A stretch of 64,000 nucleotides of DNA from Lingula anatina. Its lineage: Eukaryota; Brachiopoda; Lingulata; Lingulida; Lingulidae. The translations under genes were made by a program, and so were the position numbers. The stretch covers positions 296,382 to 360,381 of the forward strand of contig NW_019775496.1 in the NCBI RefSeq assembly GCF_001039355.2. The letters run 5' to 3'. The notes beneath the pieces were generated by a model that did not search any database, was not told the DNA's origin, and saw only the letters and a program-made list of their open reading frames with translations. This document shows positions 13,501 to 23,780 of the stretch, one piece after another (within the stretch, counting starts at the first letter, position 1; each line of letters opens with the position of its first letter).

Positions 13501-14046
13501 CTTTGGAAACTCATTTAATAGGTAGATAATAACAGCTTAGTGTGATAACGTAACGTGCTAGCTCTCCCTCCTGTGAGACGATGTGACCAATTACGTCACG
13601 GGGCCATGTCACCGCGTAACTCCTTACCTTCCAGACATAGCGAAAAGGACGCATTTTTAAAGCTCGGTAAATTTGTGTATGTGGTAATTAAATCAGAAGT
13701 TCGACACGTTTTCTGAAGGACATGCAGCGTTCAAACCATTCTGTTCGTGCGTTGCATCTCCTTTTACGTGTGAAACAGACAACTAAATAATCCATGTTGG
13801 CCTATTACTCACTCACGCATGGAAAAGTTTTTTTTGACAGATATGCTGATTTCTGAAAACCTTAAAGGTCAAATTTGGTTCATTTTCAGTGCACTGAGGT
13901 GCCGTTTAACAATGCATAAATTATCTGAATTACTTACCAAAACTCTTTGGCCATTGTCCCACAATTTCCTGTTTTAATGCCTTCACTGATGCTTTGCCTA
14001 TATCGCTATATCCTGGAACGGATATTTTTATCCTTTCGCCAGCCAT
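1557..14046 (-). CDS. Ubl-RBR E3 ubiquitin ligase (parkin/ariadne-like), five exons
   Basis: Exons on the minus strand are 14046-13938, 3492-3283, 3084-2993, 2808-2668 and 2051-1557. They join in phase to 1,047 nt (348 aa plus stop), each bounded by AG/GT. Residues about 1-75 form a ubiquitin-like fold (ending near VIRLNGG). RING1 begins at MSCGHAVDPDML (about residue 108) and includes CPEC. The IBR has CPGC and CGYC pairs, and the Rcat has CPNCGQLCEHNTEACKNIMC then CGKEFCFVCL. The cysteine in TEAC aligns with the HOIP-type catalytic cysteine. By family knowledge it takes ubiquitin from an E2 onto that cysteine and then onto a substrate; the substrate is unknown. The order resembles a large family of uncharacterised invertebrate and fish Ubl-RBR proteins rather than orthologous parkin, which has an extra RING0. 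The start is the ATG at 14046, whose exon supplies the first Ubl strand and helix. Codon frames are undamaged. Confidence 0.86.
5798..6350. mobile_element. foldback element with TIRs (AAATCTGACTCCCC family)
   Basis: The left end reads ACCGGTGTAACATGAAAATC and the right end is its imperfect reverse complement (GATTTTCAAGGTACACCGTT). Both arms iterate short modules such as ATGAAAATCTGACTCCCC and GGGGAGTCACATTTTCAT, so each arm of roughly 100 bp can fold on the other. The middle is AT-rich with no coding capacity. A half copy of the same family with the same GTTACACCGGT end lies at about 35410-35525. It behaves like a non-autonomous DNA element; its superfamily is not apparent. Confidence 0.65.
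6861..6882. repeat. (TAA)n microsatellite, LINE 3' tail
   Basis: Run of TAATAATAATAATAATAA on the plus strand at the 3' end of the inserted LINE; it probably derives from the tail of the retrotransposon. Confidence 0.7.
6862..7640 (-). mobile_element. Rex1/CR1-like LINE fragment inserted in another LINE
   Basis: The open frame 7602-6970 on the minus strand encodes 210 residues of the end of a reverse transcriptase ORF2: LNVSKTKEMIIDFRR, then YKLLGVQLNNRLTW, a RMYFLRKLKAF segment and YRCVLESILTYSVTVW. These are standard blocks downstream of the YADD active site, which is missing because of 5' truncation. The 3' end carries an (AAT)n tail on the minus strand (6861-6885), as in Rex1/CR1-type elements. 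It splits the C-terminal coding region of the older LINE, so it is the younger insertion. Confidence 0.75.
8437..8469. repeat. three tandem TTACTATAAG units
   Basis: The decamer/undecamer GTTACTATAA is repeated three times head to tail. It lies just outside the right target repeat of the LINE. Confidence 0.7.
9444..9541. mobile_element. 98-bp palindromic MITE with CAACGTTGA motifs
   Basis: The element opens CCCAGCAGGCAAACGACATT and closes with the reverse complement AATGTCGTTTGTCTGCTGGG. Between them are copies of ACGTTGATTCAACGTTGAT. The whole piece can form one long hairpin with a loop at CCACCAAAATT. There is no coding capacity. Short hairpin elements of this look are common in marine animal genomes. 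Confidence 0.75.
11495..11840. repeat. dispersed repeat, copy 1
   Basis: It is clearly related to 28377-28720 (shared blocks GAAGGTTTTGCAAAT, TTTGACTGT, a GGC(G/A)ACACCT(C/T)GAAA stretch and AAAGAC) but diverged by many small indels. No coding sense is evident in either copy. Unknown repeat class. Confidence 0.5.
12421..12439. repeat. (AAC)n microsatellite
   Basis: AACAACAACAACAACAAC run, immediately before the degenerate 126-bp tandem repeat. Confidence 0.8.
12498..12750. repeat. two degenerate ~126-bp tandem units
   Basis: The unit begins with (A/G)TAACTTC(C/A)GCTATCT at 12498 and 12625 and continues with a TTGGAATTAGGAA-like segment and a GGGTACATGGGCAC-like segment. The same unit occurs at 26523-27150, where a gap falls inside it. 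Confidence 0.5.
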
Positions 14047-15284
14047 ACCGATGACTAAAACCCCCTCCATGTTAAATCGTTAACATGTCATGCTACGGCA
14101 ACTTATGTATTTGGGCTTGACGGTGACGTCGCTGGTCATGGTCACATGCTGCCAAAAGTTATCCAATGAAAACATTTAATAGATAATAATTTTACACCTT
14201 TAATATTGTGATCATAAATAGTTGTTATGCGCACTAAAATGTTTGTGATTTGTTTGGATCCATTAGTGAGTATCAAACGTGTACTCTACGAATGTCACTT
14301 CCTGGCGTCCAAATATGGAGAAAATCTGATTTCTAATCTTGTCATTTTCTACACGTTAAGAGTTAACGCAAAAAAAGGTTATCAACAGGGTTATGACGTC
14401 ATTTAAGCCCAGGTTTCAGTTGCCATGCGTTGTCCGTGCAGTGCATGTACATGCTAACTGCCCATAAATCCTTTTTGTGCGGCGTCTGAGCGACTTAGCG
14501 AATGTCCGTTTACAACTTTTGACAAATTGTTAAGTCTTGAGCCCGTAGATTGTGGCATTATCGCAGATTACATTGCGTAGTTTCCGCACAGGCATCGTAC
14601 CTGCACATGGTCTAGCAGTCGCCGGGATAAAGTTGCCGAGAAACGTTGGCTAATTTCAAACTGGAGTGGGGGTTAGTCAGCTACTTCAGTCATGCAGAAT
14701 TTAGAAACTTTGGACTGTCGACCTCTGTAAGTACCAGAAATAACCGACATATGAACTTTAATAAAATAATAAGTTAATTATTTCTAAGAAGGATTAAATA
14801 GACGCCAAAACTAATGAACATGGTCAAATTTATCATAAAGTGTTTTTAAGTAATCTTAATAGTTGTTTGGTGTTTATAATGAATTAGTGAATTGTTTTTA
14901 CTTTTGACTTCATTATAAAATCTTTAAATATATTCCAAACATTGGAGTGATTAAGTCCAGCAGTGGAAGGCACTGAGTGAAATGAGTGGGGAAAGGCTAG
15001 TCCGCCCCTACCCTCTACAAGGGTCGCAGTTATTATTGTGGACATTTTTGCTGAATCGACATCAGAAACGTAAAATAGATTTAATTCTGCTTTATTTAAT
15101 TTTATTTGCTGTATTAAAGATATGTAAAGTGAGAAATAAATAATATGTTTCTATAAGAAAAAGGTATATCCAATGTTTTTGTATTTTTGCTTATAAAAGA
15201 ACATATAGTCCTGAGATAATAGACACAATACACGTGCTTGCCGTGTTGTGCCAAGTTTGACAGCTACACTGGATGGGGCCGTAG
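14047..15284. promoter_or_regulatory. upstream region of the RBR gene, no gene seen
   Basis: The first 600 bp above the RBR start codon are richer in CpG than the surrounding intron, consistent with a promoter region, but I see no TATA box at a fitting distance. Beyond about 14720 the DNA is AT-rich and featureless. Confidence 0.3.
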
Positions 15285-15438
15285 CGATAGTCCGAAGGTT
15301 CAATAGTCCGAAGGTTCATTGGTCCGAAACTTCACTATAGAACCTTCGGACCAATGAACCCTTGATTAAAAAATCGATGAAAATGTTACCACTTTTCGGA
15401 CCAATGAACCTTCGGACCAATGAACCTTCGGACTATCG
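15285..15438. mobile_element. 154-bp hairpin built from GGTCCGAAGGTTCATT units
   Basis: The left arm (15285-15329) and right arm (15394-15438) are reverse complements over about 45 bp with only two or three mismatches. Each arm repeats the 16-mer GGTCCGAAGGTTCATT or a variant (AGTCCGAAGGTTCAAT). A further copy in the right-arm orientation lies in the loop. Ends are CGATAGTCC and GGACTATCG. No coding capacity. Confidence 0.75.
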
Positions 15439-16262
15439 AGATGCCCCCCACTGGATGCCCGGTACCACTATAAGGGCTGCGCAATGGCTACACCAAAATC
15501 AATTTTTAAAGCAGAATGTTGCTTGTATTGTGGCACTGACCTTCGACTGCAAGATATTTTCAATTCAAACTTCTAAATCCGCGTCAGACACTTTGATTCT
15601 TGTCTCGTCTGCACGAGATTATGTCAGCGCAAGGCGGGAAAGGCAGCTCCAGGCGGCTAAACCTGTGACGTACGAGACTTATGACTTCCAAATATGGATC
15701 CAGGCGGACACAGCTGTGACGTGTGACTTCCAAATATGGAAGCGCCCCAGGCAAATTTTTGAAGAAGAATGCCCTCAGATTGTCGCTGTTCGTGAGAGCT
15801 AGTGAAAAGTTACTCCAAGGTATATTAAATATTAAACAAACTAACTTTCACGTTGCTCTGACACTCAGGGTACAGTGCAGAGAATAACCGTCTATTTGAC
15901 CACAGACATCTGTGAATATCTAGTGAAAAATCAATCTGTGACCCTGGTAGAGGCTAGGTGCAACGCAGATAAAACGTGACTCGCAAGGCAGAACTAATTT
16001 TTTTTCACCTTGGAGAATAATTTCAAAGTCTCCATTTGGTGTCTATTTTCGTGAGTTGAGTATATATTTACAGTTAGCCATTTATATTAATGAAATGCAG
16101 GATGTATGACTTTTACTGTGGCAAATTCTTATATCGAATAAGCCCTCCAAATTATGCAATCACATGCTTTACAAAAAGGTCCCTTCGCGGCAAGTCCGCC
16201 CCTTTTTAAGGGGCTAGTTTGCCCCTTGCCATATACATGTCATAACCGTGATTCTGATGGAA

Positions 16263-16286
16263 ACTAAAAAAAAAAAAAAAAAAAAA
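16263..16286. repeat. poly-A run
   Basis: About 20 consecutive A residues in a gene-free region; no attached retroelement is recognisable. Confidence 0.7.
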
Positions 16287-16506
16287 CTCTTTCATTCCTT
16301 AATGTAATTATTTAACCTATGTCAGATTAATCAAAGTTTTGACAATGTGTTTTTTATTAAAAAAAAGAGAAAATATATTTCGAATAAATTTTGTGATATT
16401 TCGGTAAAATGAAACTGTGCTTTTGTTTATTGTTGGTATGAATCACAGTTTTATTGTACCACCAGCGTAGGCGTATGGTTTTTATGGGCGGCGGTTTATA
16501 CAAAAA

Positions 16507-16627
16507 TTAAAAACAGGATTAGACGTAGTTATCAGATCAGAGGAACTAAAAACACGATTAGACGTCGTAGTTATCAGATCAGACGAATTAAAAACAATAT
16601 TAGACGTCGTAGTTATCAGATCAGACG
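16507..16627. repeat. three tandem ~40-bp units (TTAGACGTCGTAGTTATCAG)
   Basis: Three head-to-tail copies beginning near 16507, 16545 and 16586 share AAAAACA..ATTAGACGT(CGT)AGTTATCAGATCAGA. The first copy lacks a CGT triplet. The (A/T)TTGTACCACCAGCGT string just upstream (16453) recurs at 63843. Confidence 0.7.
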
Positions 16628-17045
16628 GCAAAATACGACTAGTCGTCAAAACGCAACTAGAAGCCAAAACTCGATTTGGCGCTAGATGGCGCTGATGTCA
16701 ATGGTATTGGCTACCCTTGCGCCGACGTCACAGTCAATACCGCGAAAATCTGACACTGACAAGTGCTTGCAATTGACAGATTGAGGAGAGTTGACAGATG
16801 TTGTACTATAGTAGGCTAGTATGTGATAGATACAATAAGAGTCGCCGAACTGTACGTGAATTATTACGAATTATTGTATTGTCGAGCCGCAGGCGAGTGT
16901 TGTATCTGGCTTAAACCACGGCCTCTGATTGGCTACTACACTGCCCTTGCGATATTTTACTTATACATATTAGGGGCCCTTGTGGTCACGTGTTGGACGA
17001 TAGAGGACAAGGCTGAACAGGGTCATTCCGTGGTATTTTTTTGCC

Positions 17046-18219
17046 GTTACGGAAGGACATTTGACACTTCAAATGAAAATATTTAAAAAAGCAAAAAAGT
17101 TAAAAGGTCCAATTTTTTGTATGTTTATTCCTCTATATATAAGTTGTAAGTAGGCAAAAAAATTAGGTTAGAAAAAATGATAGTTACGAAAAAATTATGA
17201 TAAATAGTTAGCGTCTCGGAAGGACATGAAATGGACATGGAATTTTAACTTTCAACTTCAACACCAAAGTTCTGCTCTGTCTGTGGAGATATTTTTCAAA
17301 GTCAAATCAAAATATGAATATTTGAATATTTGATTATTTTACTTTCTCAATATATAAAAAATTTTTTTTGGAAAAAAAATTAATTTGATATTTTTCACAT
17401 TAAAAAAAATCAAGTAGGCGTTACAGAAGGGCGCGTCTCGGAAGGACGTTTTGTCCATTGCTGTAAAACAAGGCTAATAACAATGTTTTATGAATACATA
17501 CCAGCCTAAGTTTGATGAATGATATCAAAGGTAAACATGTCTTTCCATGGTAATATATTTCATCTTCAAACATGCCACTGTTTTTGACTATAATATAAGT
17601 CTTCATCTGCTCTGATCATCTTTAAATAATATTGGGACATTTAAGAGAAAATCTTACCAAATTTATTAATTATAAATATAATCAATTGTCTAAATTATGA
17701 TAACTTCAAAATTATTTATTCAAATGAAATGTTTCTCAGTTTTAAAATGCTTCTATATATATATATAATAATTGTGCATTTTAAGTTCAAGATTATCTTG
17801 AAAGACCAGGGTTTTAGGGCTCATTGGTCACATGACCTGTTATTATCCAATCAAAATGCCTCATGTGTGCTAGGTGTCATGTTTAATGCTTAAAAATTTG
17901 GATTTAATTTCTTATTGAATTGGTTCTAAGCAAAAATGTTTTCGTATTTTGTTGGCCCATATCATGGTTGAGGAGAATATGAAGTTATAAGTTTTTAGCT
18001 TATGTAGTTTCTGAGAAAACTTAAAAAATAGGTACCAAAATAGTTACGGAAGGACAAATTGATATTAATTAAACCATAATTTCATAATCAAATATTGTTT
18101 AATCTAATGCACTTGACTTAATGTAAGAAATAAGTTATTTTTAATGTATTTAGCCTTTATTGTTTAAATTGATCACTATTATGAAAAATATATCAAAAAT
18201 AAAAATGTCCTTCCGTAAC
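17046..18219. mobile_element. 1.17-kb element with GTTACGGAAGGACATTT inverted ends
   Basis: The left end GTTACGGAAGGACATTT (17046-17062) is matched by AAATGTCCTTCCGTAAC (18203-18219), a perfect 17-bp inverted repeat. Further copies of the core CGGAAGGAC occur inside at about 17218, 17438 and 18048, like the subterminal motif clusters bound by some transposases. The interior is AT-rich and non-coding. I could not see a clear target duplication. Confidence 0.5.
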
Positions 18220-18557
18220 ACTATTTTATAAGTTTTCAAGATAAAAGTGTCAATAAAATCATAATTAATCATCAAAACCTCAAATTTCTTTTGGATTCTG
18301 GTGTCTTATGGTGTCTGGTTTCAGAAATTATAAGTTTTATAAGTAGGATACTTTTTTAAATTTTGAGGTCTGCAGACCAAATACCACGGAATGGCCCAAC
18401 ACGCCTTTACAGCTCCCCTCCACCTAAGTCAGCCCCAGCCGCTTCGTGCAGTAGCAGCAGCAGCACCAACACCACTCCCACCACCAGCAGCAGTTTAGAT
18501 ACTGAGAAGTCCCCCCCCCCCAAAAAAAAAAAAAAAAAAAACTACTTCTTCCCCCCA

Positions 18558-18650
18558 TCAGTGGGGGATTTAGAGTGGGGGTCTGACCCGCCCCCCCCTC
18601 GGTTTCTGAAAAATATATCACGACAATATTCCCCTCTTGAAATTGAAGGT
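18558..18650 (+). repeat. short dispersed repeat, copy 1
   Basis: Blocks GGGGGTC, CCCCCCTTCGGTTTCTGAAAAA and AATATTCCCC(T/A)CTTG(A/G)AATT recur in the same order at 37581-37672. It starts next to C and A homopolymer runs (18511-18541). Confidence 0.55.
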
Positions 18651-20006
18651 GTGTGTCAGATCGCATTTCACAGTATCAGACGCGACACCGCTCTTGCCTA
18701 GTATGCGATGTGATAGTGACGATTCTCAGCGGGGTTGAAAAGCATTGCATCACCACTCAAAATTTGTTCAGGGTATGAAAGATTGTTAACCAATACACAT
18801 TTTGTACAAGGTTCTAAGGAACAGTTAAAAAAATGCTATAAGCAAAAGGCTGTTACAGCAACAACAAAAAAATCATGTGTTAATGCACTCTGAACAGCTA
18901 TTTGGAATGTTTCCATTAACCATAAAATAAACAAGGTATAAATTGTACCAAAATAATGATAATAAAAAAAAAAAAAAAAACTGAATGAAAATATAGTACA
19001 CATAATAACAGTTAGGGCCAATAATCTGTATTACAAGAAATTAAATCACCTAAAAAGTACTTCATATATGTTTATGTATGTGATAAAGACCTTGTATAGA
19101 ATGCAATGCAAGAGTTATTTTATACAAAATATTCAAATATGAGAATAAAAAATGTATAAGAAACAATAGATAATTAATCAGATGTGCTGTCCGAAACACT
19201 TTGTCTTGCTAATACTGTCACCACTTGACCACTTGATGTTGGTAAATGTGAGGCATCCAAACAGCCTTCTCCACAACATCGATTTTTTTCTTGGCAGGTT
19301 TGCTTTCTTTGCAAGTTATATTGTTTTTAGTCAATCTAGTGAAGGTACGCCAGGTCTACAACCAGCGGAAATGGTTTAACAAAGGATGCCCGTCATTATC
19401 TGTGGTGAAGTGAATGTTATCGCTACTAGGCGTCGTTCATGTTACATGAACCTCAGCAAAAATCAGGCCTAAATGTAGCAAAGGATGAGTGTAGATAAGA
19501 GGGTAAAAGTGCCCACCTTTGTACATGAAAAACAAATTTTGAATAAATAGAAAAAAGTTGATGCCAAATTAAAGTTGGGGTCTTAAACTTTTATGAACCA
19601 CTTTAAATTTTTTTTAAATTTGAAATATAAAAAATTAATGTTAAAATGACCTTGTCAAATATTCATGAAAATGTGTGCTTTAGGGGGGTTCTGAAGTACA
19701 ATGCTACATATCTATAGTAATAGTAAGGTGACAACTGTGAAAATATGTAGTTGGGTACAGAAGGTGCCCGTGTAAAAAAGAAAGGCAATAAGTGGCCAAT
19801 CATTGTTTGTGATCAATATTTTGATTGCTTTATTCTTACATCTTGTGCTGATTAAAAGAAGTATCTCACAATGACTTGAGGATAAAAGATATTCATTTTT
19901 ATATGGGCCCCTGCCTCAGACAAGCCAATTATTCACGGTTGAAAAGACATGAATATAAGGTGAGATATATGTGAAAATCAGCTTGTCTGAGGGTTGGGCT
20001 TGACAC

Positions 20007-21540
20007 CTACTCAAAACTCAAAACTTATTTTGCTAATTCTGTTGTCCCTAGCGATTGGCTTAGGTCCGTCATTAATCCCATACCTAAAGGTAATGGTGTT
20101 AATTCATGCGATCCACTAGAATATAGAGGAATAACATTATCATCTAGCAAATATAAGATATACACATCTATTCTGAACAGGAGATTATCGAAGTGGGCCG
20201 AAGATAATGAAATAATAGTTGATGAGCAAAATGGCTTTAGACAAGACCGTGGGTGTTTAGATCACATGTATGTAATGTCTAGTATAATAGAAAATAGTTT
20301 AAAGCAAAAGCAGAACATATATGCCTGTTACATCGATGCAAGAAAGGCATTCGACAGAATTAATAGGTCTTTTTTATGGTATAAATTATTTAAACTAGGA
20401 ATATGCGGAAATTTTATGAATTCCCTCCAGGCTCTATATGATAACCCAAAGTGCTGTGTTAGGGTAAATAATTATACAACAGGTTTCTTTGATATTGAAA
20501 CTGGAGTAAAACAAGGGTGCCTGCTGTCACCTCTACTTTTTGACATTTACATTAACGATATGGTACATGATCTTAAAGCTCTGGGTAAAGGCATTAATGT
20601 AAATGATGAGCTGATCTGCTCGCTCCTTTATGCAGATGACGTTGTGCTTTTGGCCAAAAATGAGGAGGATTTACAGTCAATGCTTGATGTGGTGCACAAG
20701 TGGTGTTATAAATGGCAGCTGACTCTGAATGAGGACAAGACCCAGATAGTTCACTTTAGGTCACCTAAAATACCCAGAACAAATTATGTATTTAAATGTG
20801 GTAATTTTACAGTAAATATTGTTGAAAAATATAAATACTTGGGTATGTGGTATTTTGAACACTTTGATGCGAATAAGACTGTATCATGTATAGCTAAGTC
20901 TGCAAGCAGAGCTTTAGGTCTTTTGATTGCAAAATGCAAGGCTTGTGGGGGCATGCCCTATGCATGCTTTACGAAGTTATACGATGCACTTGTAGCTCCT
21001 GTATTAGAATATGGTTCTGCTATATGGGGACTCCAGGAATTTAGTCAGATTAATGCTGTTTTCAATAGAGCCTGCAGGTATTTTTTGGGCGTGGGTAGGT
21101 ACGCGCCAGTCGCTGCCACCCGTGCTGAAATGGGATGGATTTTGCCTTTTGAAAAGCAGTTAATTAATGTGACAAATTTCTGGTGTAGATTAGTTAATAT
21201 GGATTGTAATAGGTTGACTAAAAAGGTGTTTTTATGGAGTTTACGTGTATCAAACAATGGAAAGGAAAATTGGATAACTAGGGTTAAAGGTAAATTTAGT
21301 GATCTGGGAGTAAGCCACCTATACTTAACTGATAATGATATACCGAAGGCTAGTTCACTTTATTGTGTTAGGGAGAGTGTAGCTTTCGAATGTCACTCCG
21401 ATTGGTGGGCGAAGCTATGGGGTGATACCCCACGTAGAAATGGAGGTGGAAATAAGCTGAGGCTATTCAGACTGTTTAAGCAAGACTTAGTAGTTAGTGA
21501 ATACGTTAAGAAACCAACTTTATCGAAAAAAAAAACGTAG
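20007..21540 (+). mobile_element. 5'-truncated LINE with reverse transcriptase
   Basis: An uninterrupted frame from about 20007 (upstream of the first ATG at 20266) to the stop at 21538-21540 covers most of a LINE reverse transcriptase. It has QNGFRQDRGCLDH, CYIDARKAFDRINRSF, GVKQGCLLSPLLFDIYIND and the catalytic LLYADDVVLL, then WQLTLNEDKTQIVHFR, a YKYLG box and the thumb/connection region. The endonuclease and 5' half are missing. The stop follows a run of ten A residues, and a one-base shift there would keep the frame open to about 21620, so the true C-terminus is probably frameshifted. It is relatively young: more than 500 codons without a stop. Confidence 0.85.
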
Positions 21541-23780
21541 GTCTTTGAAAGGGAAGCAGGGGTTGGAATTAGTAAAATATTTTCAGTGGCAAGCAGAAAA
21601 AGAATATTCATTTTCATAAAATGCATGCTATCAAAAACGGAAAATATGGATGAGAAATGGAGTCTAAATGCAGTTAGTATATTATATTTCTATTCTTATT
21701 TCTTAGGTTTAAGAAAGATAAAATGTTCTTCAGATATTCAAAGTTGTATTAATTATGATAATAACAGACGTACCTACCTTGTTAATAATCAACGAGTGGT
21801 AAGGGTAATTTTATAGGGATTTTTTTGCTCTAATGTTAATGACCTGCGTTTCTTAAAAAGCTTCAAAGGTTTGGAAATATACAGATGGCAGCCTCATTAA
21901 TTAAACAAATGGATCCGCTTTAAGAAAACATCTTAAGCCATTAAGATCTATTTGACATTGACCATTTATCACATGTTGCTTTATAAAATTAAAACTATCA
22001 AGGGTATACATAGCTGGTGGGGTTTAATCTATTTTGATTGTATTGTAAATTTTGGGTATTGTAAATTATACATTTCACTGATCCGAATTATGTATATTTA
22101 TATTCATATAAATTAAGTGTAAAAATGACACGCGTTCCGATATATCAATAAGTGTTCGATGTCCAATGTTGCACACAAGTTTGATACATTATCAATGACC
22201 TTTTTGCTTGAAGACGAGGTTGCTAAAATTCCACTACTGGCTACACCTGGCTTACGTAGCTTCTGTTTCAGACATGACACCACTTAATGGGGGCAACGGT
22301 GTCCTGGTATTATATTATATTATATTATATTATATTATATTATATTATCGATGTGTTTGACTAAATGCACATACGATATGTAACAAAGAAAAAAAAGTAC
22401 GTTCATATACCCAAACGACCGCTTGCGCAAAACAAAAAGCTCTCTTTTTCACATGATAAGTACCTGATATATCATCCACGTGATCATAAATCATACAGCA
22501 CCATTACAAAAACGCTAATTCATCTACCTGAAATTTTAAGTTGCATTCCCATGACACGGATGGTAAACGCGCTGCATAAAGTGCCAACAAAATAATACGT
22601 TGAACAGGTATTTTACATTATAATGCTCGCTGTTGTTAACCGAGATACTTCACTAAACAACTTTATTGATACATGTTTTATTCAGTTGGGTAATGTGTGT
22701 TGCTATATTTTTATCATACCATATATTCTAAATTTTTCTTACACCATGAAAAAAATCAGCCTCCTTATGATTTTAGGCATGTTTACGGAACTGCAGACGT
22801 AATACCAGTGCGTGATGTAGTATTGCACTGTACCTGAAGTACCTCGTGGCACACTGCAAATTTTCATGTTTTGGTACTCGCAGGTATGTAAAATAGTTTT
22901 ATTTTCTAGAAGTTTTTTTTTATTAATAACTACTTTTTTACCCTATGGGGTATTACTTGACCAACGTGGTTGCTGAGATTTGTGGTAGTTTATTTACATT
23001 TCATTTGTATAAGTATAATTAGCAACTAGACATATTATATATTCAGTAATTGCTTAATTAATTAAGTGTACCGGAGTGTACCGTTCATGGTATTAAATAT
23101 AATTGCCTCCGCGAGAGATTGTTTTTGGTGTATTTTTGTCTGCCTGACTCAATTTTGTCTTCTGTTAGTTGGTCTGTCTCCTAGGAACATTATGGAAAGT
23201 TTTGTGCAGATTTTGATGAAAATTCAGAACCCGTTTTTATTTTTTGGAGTGGGCGGGGGGGGGGGGGGGTAAAACAATTTTGCAATAAACAGGAAGTCAT
23301 AATAAAAAGTAGAATAATTCTTAAATAGTGCATTATGCAAAAGGTTGTAAGATGGTTCTGATGTAATTTCAAAATTGTAGGGAGGGAATCAAGTAATGAT
23401 TTTTTTTGGGTGATGCTTCACATTTATAAATTATATAACTAATTAATTAAGAAAACACAAAAAGCAAAAAGCTGTAAAAGGGGGTTTGAAGTAGTTTTTA
23501 AGGTTAATTGATTAAATGTATTAATTAATGGGTTATAATGAAAAATGAGGCTGAGAATTTATCTGTGTATTATTATTATTGTTGTTATTGTTGCTGTTGT
23601 TAGTCGCCTAGTAATTTATAAGAATGCAAATTGAGCTGCCTTGGCGGAGTTCTGCTTTCTTTGAGAGCTTTTCTGGCTTATTATGGAACCGAAAACTTTT
23701 CTGGCGACTGTAATCCAAGTGATATAAATGCAAAAATTGCAAAATACAAGTACATTTCTTTACTGCTTTCACAAAACGGC
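21541..23780. other. gene-free spacer before the USP gene
   Basis: Holds the probable LINE tail (to about 21830), a (TATAT)n pentamer array at 22310-22348, a poly-G tract at 23251-23269 and AT-rich DNA. No exon is supported. Confidence 0.5.
22310..22348. repeat. (ATATT)n pentamer array
   Basis: Eight or so head-to-tail TATAT/TATTA pentamers. Confidence 0.85.

Larger units (their letters stand above)
3493..13937 (-). other. intron 1 of the RBR gene, loaded with mobile DNA
   Basis: The 10.4-kb intron separates the first Ubl exon from the second. Donor GTAAGTAA lies at 13937 downward; acceptor TTTTCAG ends at 3493. It contains a foldback element (5798-6350), nested LINE fragments (6405-8321), an 11-bp triplet repeat near 8440, a hairpin MITE (9444-9541), a dispersed repeat (11495-11840) and a degenerate tandem repeat (12498-12750). 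In 3500-5790, 8391-9443, 9542-11494 and 12760-13937 I see nothing beyond AT-rich DNA and chance open frames. Confidence 0.75.

Noticed and set aside
15362-15802. 146-aa open frame
   Set aside because: It begins inside the 154-bp hairpin and shows no conserved pattern; short local repeats explain the open frame.
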